From: Azadirachta indica
Taxonomy: Eukaryota; Streptophyta; Magnoliopsida; Sapindales; Meliaceae
Assembly: GCA_022749755.1 (NCBI GenBank)
Contig: CM040445.1
Location: 2,997,182 to 3,061,181 of the forward strand
Length of the DNA: 64,000 bases
Direction: 5' to 3'
Made by a program: the position numbers and the translations under genes. Every line of letters begins with the position of its first letter. The first letter of the stretch is position 1. A model generated the notes under the pieces. The model was given only the letters and a program-made list of their open reading frames with translations, was not told the origin of the DNA and ran no database searches. This document shows positions 51,862 to 63,826 of the stretch, piece by piece.

Positions 51862-53628
51862 ATGAAGACCATCCATCATCAAATCAAGCCAAAGTTAACC
51901 CAAGTACAGAAAACGGCCTTTACTACTCAATACCCTTTTGTAGACATCAATTCTTTATTGCAAAAGTGCAAAGAAAAATGCCAATTCAATCAAGTCCATG
52001 CCCACATGATAACCACAGGACTCGTTCACTACCCTCCTTTAGCAAGCAAACTTGTTGCATCATTTGCCTCTAGTGCACTTCGTGGCACAACTTCTACTGC
52101 CTTCTCAATTGCTGATCGCGTCAGCGGTCTTGATACTTACACCTGGAACACCATCATTAGAGGTTATTTGGAGGGAAATGAACCTAGAGAAACCATTTTG
52201 GGATATTGCCATATTAGAAAAAAAGCCTTGAAAGTTGATACTTACACCCTTCTGTTTGTTACCAAAGCATGCAGACTTGTATCACTGATCCTTGAAGGAG
52301 AACAGATCCATACCCATATTCACAAACTGGGTTTTCTTTCTGAGATTAGAATTCAAACTGCTTTGCTTCACTTGTACGGCCTATGTGGTAAGCTTAGTAA
52401 CATGCAACAAATATTTGACGAAATGCCTCATAGAGACCTAGTTACGTGGAATTCTGTTATTGCTGCATATGCTCATCACAACTGTCCTTTTAAGGTGCTT
52501 GAATTTTCACGAGCTATGGTTAGTGATAATTTTAGGCCAAATGGGATGACCGCTGTTAGCATTTTTTCTGCGGTCTCGTCTTTGAGGGGACTAAGGGACG
52601 GCAAAATGGTTCACTGTTATGTGATAAGAAACTGTGTTAATTTTGATGTTTATGCTTACAATGCTTTGATTGGTATGTATTCAAAATGTGGGTGCATAAT
52701 ATATGCTATCCGGATGTTCAGAATGATGCCAATAAGGAGTGTGGTTTCATGGACTACGATGATCAGTGGTTATGGTGATAATGATTACCTGAATGAGGCA
52801 TTGACTTTGTTCAAAGAAATGGACTCTGAGAATGTAAAACCAGATGAGATTACCATGTTAACTGTAATTTCATTGTGCTCCAAACTGGGGAGTTTTGAGC
52901 TTGGAGGGTGGATTGATCAGCATGTCGAGAAGAATGGATTGGCAAAAGAGAATGTTTCTGTGGCAAATGCTCTTATCGACATGCATGCCAAATGTGGTAA
53001 CCTAAAGAAAGCTTGTGAAATATTTGACAGAATTTCAGAGAAAACACTAGTATCTTGGGCCAGCATTATACATGGCCTAGCAATGCATGGTCATGGGATT
53101 GCAGCTCTAGTTCGATTCTGCCAAATGCAAAGGGAAGGTTTTGAACCGGATGGTATTGTCTTCCTAAGCATCTTATCTGCATGTAGCCATGCAGGGTTGG
53201 TAAATGAGGGTCGAAAATGCTTTGATTCAATGATTAAGGATTATCATTTAGAATTATGGCCAGAGCACTACGGATGCATGGTAGATCTTCTATGCAGAGC
53301 TGGCCTAATTAACGAGGCTTTTGAATTTATACTTAATATGCCTGTGAAAGCAGATGCAGCTATGTGGCGAATTTTGCTAAGAGCATGTCAAAACCAAGGT
53401 GACATGGGTCTAGCAAATCGAGTCTTGAACTATGTAGATGAACTGGGTCCTAAGAGTCGTGAGGATTACGTACTTTTGTCAAATTTATATTCCACCTTTT
53501 CAAAATGGGATATTGTTGAAGAAGTTAGGAATGAGATGAAAGCCAGGGGAGTGATTAATCGAGATCCTGGTTGTAGTTCTGTTGAGATGAACGATGTTGT
53601 GCCCAGGGACAGTATAAATTTATGTTAA
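51862..53628 (+). CDS. Pentatricopeptide repeat protein, PLS class, E subgroup
   Basis: Intronless, 588 residues from the first in-frame ATG (MKTIHHQ). The frame is open further upstream only from a GTG. Tandem PLS repeats run from about residue 45 to 500, with diagnostic phrases: DTYTWNTIIRGY, RDLVTWNSVIAAYAHH, DVYAYNALIGMYSKCG, VVSWTTMISGYGDN, VSVANALIDMHAKCG, LVSWASIIHGLAMHG, HYGCMVDLLCRAG. The C-terminal E-type domain (from about MPVKADAAMWRILLRAC) ends PGCSSVEMNDVVPRDSINLC without E+ or DYW, so it would need a DYW partner for C-to-U RNA editing in a mitochondrion or plastid. The N-terminus is basic and Ser/Thr/Gln-rich, suitable for organelle import; which organelle is unclear. A six-codon upstream ORF lies at 51758-51778. 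Confidence 0.92.
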   Translation: MKTIHHQIKPKLTQVQKTAFTTQYPFVDINSLLQKCKEKCQFNQVHAHMITTGLVHYPPLASKLVASFASSALRGTTSTAFSIADRVSGLDTYTWNTIIRGYLEGNEPRETILGYCHIRKKALKVDTYTLLFVTKACRLVSLILEGEQIHTHIHKLGFLSEIRIQTALLHLYGLCGKLSNMQQIFDEMPHRDLVTWNSVIAAYAHHNCPFKVLEFSRAMVSDNFRPNGMTAVSIFSAVSSLRGLRDGKMVHCYVIRNCVNFDVYAYNALIGMYSKCGCIIYAIRMFRMMPIRSVVSWTTMISGYGDNDYLNEALTLFKEMDSENVKPDEITMLTVISLCSKLGSFELGGWIDQHVEKNGLAKENVSVANALIDMHAKCGNLKKACEIFDRISEKTLVSWASIIHGLAMHGHGIAALVRFCQMQREGFEPDGIVFLSILSACSHAGLVNEGRKCFDSMIKDYHLELWPEHYGCMVDLLCRAGLINEAFEFILNMPVKADAAMWRILLRACQNQGDMGLANRVLNYVDELGPKSREDYVLLSNLYSTFSKWDIVEEVRNEMKARGVINRDPGCSSVEMNDVVPRDSINLC

Positions 53629-55122
53629 ATTCAATGTCAGTGTGCCGAATTGTACAGCTTGTCTCTTAATTTTACTATTTTGTCATTATTTTCAAATTTT
53701 AGATTTTGACTTATTATATTCTTGAAATTGGTTTTCTCGGTGTAGAGGAAATAGCAAATATTCCATCGCCTAGGCGTACAGGTAGTTGTTAATTGAAAGC
53801 GAACAACTCATAAAATTTTGTCGCGGAAGGGTGTTAAATAATTAAATGAGAAGTGAAGAACTTCTTTAATTAAAATTAAACTCGAAATTCTGATGCCAAA
53901 AGCAAAAAAAAAAAAAAGAGAAAAGGGTAATAACAAATCCTTCCTAACACTGATTGGAAAAGTAAATTCAAATTTATTTAGGATGTACAGTGTATATATA
54001 TATATATATAAAGTTTAAATTACTAATTTTTAGAGATTAAAAAAAATATCTTTTCATTGGTTTCTTGTAAAACAAAATTGAGTTATCAAAATAGTGCTTT
54101 TGATTTGATATTTATTACATAGTTCAAAAATGAGTTTGATAATATTTTCTAAAAACTTTACTATATATGAAAATAAGAATGACAAAAGCGCGTTTTATTG
54201 AAATATTTTGAAATTTAACTTCAATAACTTATTGACTAAAATATCATGTTTTAATTAATATTTTGATTACCTATATTAATTTAATTATTCTTAATTGTTA
54301 CAAAAATTAATTTACAAAGATAGAGTTGTAATGGGACATTATTTATAAAACATTGATAGAAAACATTTTTACTTATTTTTTAATATAAAAAATACGAAAT
54401 AAAATCTAAATAATAGTAACAAATAAGTTTTTATTTTTAGATGTTGCGAAGGATAAAAGCACTTATCACTTAAATTTAACAAATAAGTCTTTATTTTTAA
54501 ATGTTGTTAAGGATAAAAACACTTATCACTTAAATTTATACACAGCATCATTTTATTTTTGAGAGTAAGATTTATTGAGATTTTAAATTCATTAAAATCT
54601 CAAATAAAAGGAGAAGAAAAAAAGGAAAGAAAGAAAGTACAACCTTAATGTGGTTGAAAATTAAGTACTTAACATAATTAAATTTAAGTTATTCATTAAT
54701 TAAACTATTATTGTATAAAAAATTGTCGTAATAGAAATTTTAAAACATTAAACAAGCAGTTCATCGTCAATTCTTGTAAATATTCATCTCAGAATGAAAA
54801 GTATGAAGCTGGGACGTGGGAACATAAATTAACGACAGAGATACATATAAACAAGTCGTCACACAAGCGTATGCATGCGTACACATCATACAACTACATA
54901 TGAGGAAATTAAACTTTGATAGCTAATACTAATCCATTACAATAATAATAGTATACCCACAAGCCACAACCATGAAAAAATACAAGGTAAACATGAATAA
55001 TGATAAACAACAGAATTTAAAATATTAATAGAATAGCTGTCCGACTATATATCATCAAACTGATTGAATTAATTAATACACGAAGAATGAAGCACTTAAA
55101 TCAGAAGCAGAAGGAAATAATA
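53629..55122. other. Intergenic, AT-rich, with local duplication
   Basis: PPR 3' UTR, then A/T-rich DNA with a 60-bp tandem duplication. The stretch next to 55122 is the 3' UTR of the GA20ox gene. No other gene. Confidence 0.6.
54418..54537. repeat. Tandem duplication, 60-bp unit
   Basis: Units 54418-54477 and 54478-54537 differ at 5 of 60 positions. Both contain GGATAAAA(A/G)(C)ACTTATCACT. Confidence 0.95.
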
Positions 55123-56457
55123 TCAGATGTTTTTGGAAGACGAAAACCAGTGGACGAAGCTTTGGAGAGTAGTAAAATTAGGTCTATAGTGCTTTTGAGT
55201 GAAGTTTAACAAATCGGACCATGTGAAATCAGGGTAAATCCTTGACCCTTCTCTGAGAACAAGATCTTCTGGTGGCCTCACTACTTTGTCTTCCTTTGGA
55301 CTAACGAAGAAGACCAATGATCTTCTCTCTCTATCTCTGTGCACCAATGCTCTATGCAGGCAGCTCTTGCATTTCCCATTAGATAACGCCTACGTATCAA
55401 ACAAACAAATTAATTATGTATGTATGTATGTGTTACATCAAATTTATTCGTTATCAAGTAAAATAAATAACAATTACCATGAAAGTATCGCCAACATTAA
55501 TGACTAGGGCATCGGGACGAGGTCGAACTGAGTACCAATTATTATTTGTATAGACTTCAAGTCCTCCAACTTGATCTTGGTAGAGAATAGTTAAAGCAGT
55601 TGGGTCGCTATGAGGGCCAGTACCAAGAACGAGGCCTGAATTATCGCAAGGAGGATAATAGTTGCATCTCATGATTGAGCTTCCATCTTCAAAGTAATCC
55701 TTAAAATGCTTACGATCAACACCCAAGCTCACTGCCAACATCTCAAAAATCACCCCCGATAATTTCCACATTGCTTCACAGTATCTTTGATACACCCATC
55801 TGCAAAAAAAGAAATAAAAAAAATTCAAATGCAGATTAATATAACAGTTAAATTAACTGTATGCTCTCCTTGATTAGAAAAGAGTTAAAATATTTTATTA
55901 GCTTACCCTGTGCGTTCAAAATCTTGTCCTAAAACAGATTTCAAGTAGTGAACAGCAACAGGCTCAGAATCATTTTCTTGGAATGGAAAAGAAAGGCACT
56001 CCTTCCAGGGCAGATTTGATGAAAAACGATCAGCATGGGCGTAAGAATATCCCGCGACAGAGCCAGGTTTTTTGGGAATGCTGAGCTTTTTCTCGAGAGG
56101 AAGCTCGAAAATAGTATCAATTTCTTCGGCTGCTGTATTCATGAGATTTACATCAATGCCATGGTTGATTACTTGGAAGAATCCATGTTTCAAACAAGCT
56201 GTTCGAATCAGCTCGACGGCTTCAGCAGTTGCTCTTTCATCGCCAGTTATGAATCCTTCCAGGTCAATCAAGGGCTCGTTGAGTTCTTCCTGAGTAGGAT
56301 ATAACTCACTGGTTGGCCAAATGAACTCACTTGGAATATTGTTTGCTTGTGTTTGCAATTTGGAATGATCAAACACAAAAATCCCATTTACATTTTTCTG
56401 TTCTTCTTCCATCGATTGCGGACGAAGAACAACTGTTGATTCTGAATGTAGAGACAT
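55123..56457 (-). CDS. GA20ox: Gibberellin 20-oxidase
   Basis: Three exons: 55907-56457, 55478-55799, 55123-55389; 1140 nt, 379 residues (family about 370-390), intron positions typical of GA20ox. It is a 2-oxoglutarate/Fe(II) dioxygenase that converts GA12/GA53 stepwise to GA9/GA20, the main control point of gibberellin supply. Visible: N-terminal DIOX_N (DLEGF...ELIRTACLKHGFFQVINHG), LPWKEC (family motif LPWKET), NYYPPC (2OG contact region, 230-235), His247-Ser-Asp249 and His303 as the iron triad, Arg313-x-Ser315 for 2-oxoglutarate. All catalytic residues are intact. GA20ox genes are normally repressed by active GA. A TATA box only about 17 bases before the first ATG suggests that the second in-frame Met (residue 16, position 56412) may be the true start, giving 364 residues. 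Confidence 0.93.
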
Positions 56458-56473
56458 TTCTAAAGAAATTAGC

Positions 56474-56481
56474 TATTTATA
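56474..56481 (-). promoter_or_regulatory. TATA box next to the GA20ox start codon
   Basis: TATAAATA on the minus strand, 17 bases upstream of the first ATG (56457). A usual 25-35-base spacing would place the transcription start downstream of that ATG. Confidence 0.5.
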
Positions 56482-59400
56482 CAACAGAAAAAACACGGAC
56501 TGCAGAGCTGTAATATTTCATTGCTAAATGAATTAGTAATATATTTACATATACATGGCAGGAATACATTTCTATGTCTCCATCCTTCCCTTGTTTCTTC
56601 TACTTATTAAATTTGCCCCGTTTGCAGATACCATTTATCTATTATGATTTTAAATCAATGCAACCCTTCTCAATTTTCTTTCTTGGCATTACTGAATTAC
56701 ATGGTAATTATGAGATGGATAAATGTATAAATGGAAACTTTATCACGATTCTTGGTTTGGTATATATGATTGAATTACGTGGCAAAAAGCTGGATAGATA
56801 AATACAAACTTTATCAATAATTTCCTTTTTTTAATTTTGTTAGAATTGATAAGAGGCAATATATAGTCGACAGAATCTGTAGGCCTGAAGCCACTTTTGT
56901 ACATCCGAATTTGTTTTTAGTTTATATACTCAGATAATGAAAATTTTATATTCTTTTTTTTTTTTTAAATTTTATGTTTCTTATTTAAATCATATTTTGG
57001 TCCGTTTGAAAGTTAAGGAAAGAACATAGTTGAGTGTATTTCGGAAATTTTAGTGCTAATCGCTGATGAGTCGGTAAAACAGAGAAAATTTCAAAACATG
57101 TTCAATTTAATTGGTTAAATTTTTTCAGATTAGTACATTTAAATTAATCTGTAACAAAATTAATTATTTACTTTATTTGAAAAAAAAAAACTCATAACAA
57201 TGACAATTAATATTTCTTTTGGATATTTATAAACAAAGGAATTATTAATAGTTATAAAAAAATTGATCTAATAATTATCAACTCATCTTGACGTTTGACA
57301 ATATTTACGATATTCTTTTTAGATAGTAGTTGTCTTGAAAAAGGCGTTGCAAGGAAGGAGAATTATAATGATCAACTTGAATCTATTAGCTATATACCCA
57401 AATTGGAATGGCAATCACCACCCGTACGTGTTGACATATTACAATTGCATTATTCTATGAAAAAAAAAATAATATCATACTTTTAGAAGGAAATAGGATA
57501 TTTATTAAGTATTAGGAATTAAACAAAATAAATATAAATTTATTTATTTTATGACATATTTTTATAATAAAATGTTTATGATTATACTAGAATTTAAATA
57601 AAAATATTTTTATATAGTTAAAATATGAATAAAATAATAAAATAAAATATATCATAAAATAAATAATCTTATTATATAAACATTATATTACTAATGTACT
57701 ATACAATAATATCACATTTTTTTTAATGTATTTTAGATAAATATGTTATATTTTATCAAATTTTAAATGTTTAATAGTAATTTTTACTAAATAATTATTA
57801 TTTTATAAAGATATAAATTAGTATTTTTTTTTTAATAAATTAAGACTTTAATATGTATTACTATTAATCAGTTCAATAAACCTTAAGTACCTAATTCATT
57901 AACAAATATACGTAAACAATCATCAACCCCTATATACCTACAAAATAAAAATACTGCTTTGTTGCATATATTATCTTAAATATCCTTAATTTGCATCTTT
58001 CCTTTCCTTCCTTCAGAAAACCCTAACCGATTCTTGTTCAAACGTTCCGTAGAATTCTTCAAATCGTGGTCCAGATGCCGGGTGAAAGCGAAGCAGTTAA
58101 GTCATGGTGAGAAGCGTACGTTGGCAGTTGGGGGAAGTAGTAGGAGTAGTAGTACTGGTTCAGGAGAGAAATTCAGTAGTGTTCTCCATTCTGATCGATG
58201 TTTGGGTTGATGAACAACATGACATGCAGTGATTTGTTGACGGTGACTCGCTACCAACGCAGGAGATCTACGTTGGAACTGGTGAATAACAAAATACAGG
58301 TACCCCGTTCTTGTCTTGGATTAAATCTAGCTGAAACCATGCTATGTACTGTGTGTTCGAGCCCTGCGCCATGTAGGGCTCCTCCTCACTTCGCGTATTA
58401 CAACATATTGTATTTAAATTTCCAGTGGATATCCAGTAGATATCTTATTATAATACTAGTAGACTTTTAGTTGCAATACTAGCAGATATAAATTATTTAA
58501 AAAAAAAAAAAAGTACTACAGCTAAACAAACCTTCTTTCTCTCTCTCTTTCTGATATATGGTAATAGTTAGTGGCTTATACCCAATATATTCTTATTTCT
58601 TATCTATAATATTATATGCGGTATACAACTTTATTTTTTTATTTAACATCCATATTATTAATTTTATTTTAGAAGTCTTCAATTATATTGTCATCTGTTT
58701 CATGATCAATGGCTAAATTATCCAAAAAAAATAAAAAAACGCATTGGATGATGCTCGAAGAAGATGGTTGTTTTAATTAATTGTACACTTTTGCAATGAG
58801 AATGAGAGTTTTTCCAGGTTCTAGAATATATAAGATTAGCCATTGCATATATAAAAGGGTATTGACTTAAATATAAATTAATAACCATGCATGGCTATTA
58901 AACTAATAAATTAATTATAGAATAATTGTAGTGTGTGTGTGTGTATATATATATATATTGCAATTAAGAATTTCAAATTTTCTAGCAGCGCGCCGACCAA
59001 AAGTATTGCAAAGAATTAGTAATTACTTGCAATATATATATATACAATTATATCATGATGCTTTTATTAATAGGTACGTATATATAGATGATATACTAGT
59101 TCCTTTGAAAAGTGTGTACTTCATACATCTATATATTATACATCATACCATAGGCAACATATACAGATTCTTCATTAATTGGATGAGAGTGGTTAACAAA
59201 TCCTCATCTCTATAAAATATTAATGAGTATGAAATTTGTTGTTCCACGGTCATCAATATAATTCAGTAATAGTATACACATTAATATTTTTATTTTGAAT
59301 ATATATTGATCGAAGAATTCATATACAGCATCACCACTCATAATTTTATGCAGACTACATAATACAGGAAATCACTACTAATAATTTTATTTAGACTAGA

Positions 59401-59993
59401 GGAAATATGTATCGAGAATAATTTTATTTAGACTATATGATATAATAGATTAAATATATATCAAGGGAAAAGTGAATTAATATTAAAAAAAATGAATTTA
59501 TTAAATCTGAATAAGTCTTAATAAACAAAATTCATTAATTTTTGAAGTTTTAATAAATTCAATGTAGCACCTGAAAATTCATAATTGACACCAAGGAAAA
59601 TAAAATTATACTAGAATAATTAGTCAACGTAGAGGAAGTGCGTATTCCCTCTTCATTAAATTCCGAATACTAATTAACCTGCCTTAACTAATAATTGGTA
59701 TAATAACACTTCTAAAACAGAAGAATAAAATATTCCCTATTCAATTTAGAATTAAACTATAGGTAGCAAATTAAGTAAACAGCCAATCGAAAAAAAAAAA
59801 AAAAAAGGATTGAAACAAAAAAGACTATACTGTTGTCCGATTCTGCTAAGGAAATCATATAATATCAAATTAGAAACTCCAACAAAACAATCATAACATA
59901 GCATAACGACTCCACTTTTAATTTAGCTTCAAAGTTACTCCGTTCTTAATACTGAAATTCAAATACATTTATGATTAAAAATATTTTCACCTC
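56482..59993. other. Intergenic, mostly AT-rich
   Basis: GA20ox promoter, then AT-rich DNA (57500-57900 almost only A/T). A GC-richer island at 58020-58310 is listed separately. The stretch before 59993 leads into the RING gene promoter. Confidence 0.6.
58020..58310 (+). pseudogene. Gene-like fragment of unknown family
   Basis: A GC-richer island in AT-rich DNA with protein-like frames broken by stops: one reads VKAKQLSHGEKRTLAVGG then a Ser-rich SSRSSSTGSGEKFSSVLHS and ends in TGA, and another continues NNMTCSDLLTVTRYQRRRST up to a donor-like CAG|GTACC near 58301. It starts after AACCCTAACC, common in plant 5' leaders. I cannot name a parent gene. Possibly a degenerate gene or captured exon. 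Confidence 0.25.
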
Positions 59994-60000
59994 TATATAT
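59994..60000 (+). promoter_or_regulatory. TATA box of the RING-H2 gene
   Basis: TATATAT, 137 bases before the ATG, preceded by CACCTC and followed by a CT-rich leader; spacing is normal for a plant promoter. Confidence 0.55.
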
Positions 60001-60136
60001 GCCTAAACAACCAGAGACAAACCAAACCTCGCCTGAATCATAGATATAATCTCTTCTTCTAGCTAGCTTTCAATATATTCTTCTCTCTTCCACTGATATC
60101 AGTTGAATTACTTACTTCCGAAGAATCAGAGCAGAG

Positions 60137-60793
60137 ATGTCTTCCTCTACCTTCTCCATGTTCGATTATGACTGTAATATATATCAGCCTGAAAATGTCT
60201 TCCGGGGACACGATGATGATTTCTCAACTGAATTAGCTGTTTTCTCCATTGATTTTTTCTCAGAGAATACAGTGTTAATGTACAAGAAGCTTGATGTTCT
60301 GCAGAAACATTTGCTACGTGAAAGCGTATCTTGGTCTACCATGTCCACACACCTCTCAGAGCTGAACGTGCCGTACTATGCTCATCCTGGAATCATACAA
60401 AAGATCACAGAATACGCGCGTGAAGCTGTGAATGAACATCATAACATTCATTGCGAGTTCATTCCTCTAGTTGTGATTATTAAGCCAACGGTGAATACTA
60501 ATAATATTATTAATGAAGATCAGGTAGCGATTTCTGAGGCTATTACAAGATCCATGGAGGGACAGGTTTTGAACTGGGTTCCTGCAGCTAGTGAGTCGTC
60601 GATGGAGGCACTCGAGAAAATTAAAGTTGACGGGCGTTGGAAGCATCGGTGCGTGATTTGTTTGGAAGAAATGTTGGTGGGATCAGAAGCAGTGAGGATG
60701 CCTTGCTTGCATATCTACCACCAAGATTGCATTGTCAATTGGTTGAATCAGAGCAATCTCTGCCCATTATGTCGATTTCAGATGCCTGTCTAG
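60137..60793 (+). CDS. RING-H2 finger protein (putative E3 ubiquitin ligase)
   Basis: Intronless, 218 residues. The C-terminal RING-H2 has the complete ligand set Cys172, Cys175, Cys190, His192, His195, Cys198, Cys209, Cys212 (C-x2-C-x14-C-x-H-x2-H-x2-C-x10-C-x2-C), with Trp202 and Pro210 in the E2-binding surface. The preceding part (1-165) is acidic to neutral, has no membrane segment and no family signature I recognise. A stretch SESSMEALEKIKVDG before the RING is like that of BTL/RDUF-type and other small RING proteins, where (S/A)(S/A)..A(I/L)E.L is common. The role is E2-dependent ubiquitin transfer; substrate and site of action are unknown. Start: first ATG, followed by an open frame. 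Confidence 0.88.
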   Translation: MSSSTFSMFDYDCNIYQPENVFRGHDDDFSTELAVFSIDFFSENTVLMYKKLDVLQKHLLRESVSWSTMSTHLSELNVPYYAHPGIIQKITEYAREAVNEHHNIHCEFIPLVVIIKPTVNTNNIINEDQVAISEAITRSMEGQVLNWVPAASESSMEALEKIKVDGRWKHRCVICLEEMLVGSEAVRMPCLHIYHQDCIVNWLNQSNLCPLCRFQMPV

Positions 60794-62391
60794 ACGTTGG
60801 AGTAACTTAATCAGTACCACCAAGTTGCCTCGAATTCAGATTATTCATAGATTGACAGATAGAAAGATTGTATATCCGAATTAATTTTTTATTTTATTTT
60901 ACTCAGAAATTGGAAACAAATTGATATTAATTGTTCTTCTCTATGCAATATTGAAGTAATTAATTAATTATTTATTTATGTTGAATCGTTTTTAGTTGGC
61001 TGTAGTCAACGCATTTAATTACGTCATATATATATATATATATACATATATAGTGGCACTTACTGTGAACATTATTTTAATTAATTTTTATAAGATGTAA
61101 CCGAAGTAGTAGTTGTTGAACAAGAGTAGGTGGTGTCAAGTTCGGTGTATTTGCTTGCTTAATTTGGGAACATATATAATAGCTTACCTAAAGCTAGCTG
61201 GTTTAGTATAAATCTGGCACCTAACTTCTCCATATGCATTTGAAACAGAGCCACGAATCATACTGCATTATTATTAATTGAAACACAGAGTACTGGGTCA
61301 TATTGCATAAGTACAGATCGAACTAGGTATAACTAATACAATTATTTATCTGACTGATGGCATTAAACTCTTTCTTCCTTGAATTTGTTCATCTTGTCAA
61401 CTAATTACCACGAATAAGATAATTGTGAAGCGTGGGCGGTTAGCACTACAAATTAAACCTGAAGATGAAAGCCTAAAATGCGTACGTCAGGCTCTCGAGT
61501 GCCGTTGATTTTTGCACTGTTTGTACATCCATCGCCTGATGAAGCTGACATTGATGACTTTGTAGACGAAAATATTTGAGCTGGAACGTGACCGATTTAT
61601 ACAATTAAGACGACACGTGCCCTGGCCTTATTCTAGATCGATGCATATTCCTTTTAAACAATGATAGATCTCTACGTAAACTATTACAAGCTTCTTTTTT
61701 GGATTCGGATTCTTGTTCATGGACCACCTACTCGATCGATCAAGATGAGATTATTACCTGCAAAGTCAAATTTGGAGAAAGTTATTTTATGGAGTCCAAT
61801 AGAATCCAGGTCCAATATGCATGTTTGGAATTGCAATAGTTCGAGATGAATAGCTTTCTTCTTTTTGGTTGACCACGTATATGAGTGTAGCAATTTGAAC
61901 TAAGAATTAATTTGAATGTATTAGGAGTTAATTAATTCTCTGGACATCATGATGCTCTCTCTTTTTTTTAATATGAAAATAAAAAAAACTTATTTTCGTC
62001 TTGTTATTTGAATTTTCAATTGGTCAAAATTTGTTATTTCAAATTTAACGCTTCCCAAAAAAAATTGAAATTGGGCAATTTATATCTTGAAGTTTAATAA
62101 ATTAAGTTACTGATCGCATATTAATTCCTTAGAATTGAATTACTTAAATAGTTTAATGGAAAATAGATCAAATAATCCGCTGTTTCACGTGAATTAGATG
62201 AATATTTGACTGTGCTACAAGAGACTAACAAAGGTTGCATATGTCACTGTTCACGAAAGCAAAACTCATATATTTCGAGGGGCAAGTTTAATTCAAAAAC
62301 CACTGATTGTTTAACAGTGTTTCTCTTTTTCAATGTAATCCAGCAAAATTCTAAAGAGAAACAAGTGTTCTATCAGACACAATAAAAAATT
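60794..62391. other. Intergenic between RING-H2 and epimerase genes
   Basis: RING gene 3' UTR (AT-rich), an AT microsatellite near 61028-61042, and mixed sequence without a supported gene; the part before 62391 is the epimerase 3' UTR. Confidence 0.6.
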
Positions 62392-63826
62392 CTATTCAGC
62401 TGTAAACCTATAAAGCATAATATGCTTATATGTCTCTCCTGGATTTACAATCTGTGAAGGGAAATTTGGCTGGTTCACCGAGTTTGGGAACCCTTGAGTC
62501 TCCAAGCAAATCCCTGCATAATTAGAGTAAACGAATCCATCTTTCCCCTTCAATTTCCCCAGCATGTTGCTTGTATAAAACTGCACACCAGGCTGATTCG
62601 TCCACAGCTCCATTTTCCTCCCTGATTCAGACTCGCTCACCACAGCTACCTTCTTTAAATGGCCAGAATTTGGGTTGTCTAGAACATAATTGATGTCATA
62701 TCCATCAGCCAGCTCTTTGAACTTGCTACCGATCTCGCGAGGCTCGAGGAAATCGTAGGGAGTTCCTTTCACAGGGGTAATTTCACCAGTTGGAATGAGA
62801 TGATCATCAACTGGAGTGATATTGGATCCAAAGAGTTGGAGCTTATGTGAGAAAATATCCCCACTATTGTGGCCGGCAAGATTCCAGTAAGCATGCAAGG
62901 CTAAATTCACTGGAGTAGCCATGTTAAGTGCTTTAGCCTCCATCTTTACACCTAACTTGTTTGTTTCAATGAGCATGTATGTCACTGAGACAGCAAGATC
63001 TCCAGGAAAGCCTGTAAAATTAATAATAACTTAGTAATCGAATAAACTATCTTAAATAAGAAGCATTTTTTAATGACCATGCACTGATCACCTTGTTCAC
63101 CATCAAGACTGTCGAAGGTGAATGTAATATGGCTATCCTTTCTGTAACTTTTTACTCTCCATATAACTTCACTAAATCCTCTGCGCCCACCTGATGTAAT
63201 TCGCCAACAGAAAAATGAATCAAACAACCACTTATTTCCATTGTAAATAGGAACTTGGCAGGAAATTAAGAATTGACGAATGATCATACCATGGAGCATG
63301 TTATCTCCTTCATTATTAACCAACTGATAACGGCTACCATTTAAAGTAAATTGAGCCTTTGAAATTCTGTTAGCTACACGTCCAACAATGGCACCAAAGT
63401 AGGTTGTATCATTCTGCAACACAAACCAAAAAAAAAAAAAAAAAAAACACCCTCAAAGTAGGTTGTATCTATTCAAATTTAAAGGACTGATTAAACTAAT
63501 CCCACCTTGTAATCCTTAACTGAATCAAATCCAAGAACAACATCGGCTAATTTCCCTGATATACAAGTAAATATTAGAAGATAGATATCAAATGATAATG
63601 AATACAAAAAAAACTGTAAATAATAAGAAGGAAGATAGGAAAACAAACCATTTTTATCAGGGAGGACGGCAGAGAGCATAATTGCTCCAAAGTTTGTGAA
63701 CTTGAGAGAGAAATCTCCCCTTTTGAGTTCATATATACCAACTTTATCTGCTTCACAATCACCTTTTGTATTAGTAAACAAAAATGCCAGTAGAATGAAG
63801 CCGCAAAACAAAGACAGCTTAGCCAT
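62392..63826 (-). CDS. Aldose 1-epimerase (galactose mutarotase), secreted
   Basis: Five exons: 63649-63826, 63506-63555, 63290-63413, 63092-63190, 62392-63011; 1071 nt, 356 residues with continuous phase. The start is the first true ATG (MAKLSLFCGF); a longer frame begins only with GTG. Residues 1-22 form a signal peptide (MAKLSLFCGFILLAFLFTNT), pointing to the secretory pathway or apoplast. Family motifs: FGAIVGRVANRI, NMLHG (His117), HAYWNLAGHNSG (His190), and CLETQGFPNSVN with the catalytic base Glu321. The enzyme interconverts alpha and beta anomers of hexoses such as glucose and galactose. Exons 3-5 are very close to plant GALM-like proteins. A 20-residue signal peptide version is common in plants; the substrate in the wall is not known. 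Confidence 0.94.
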
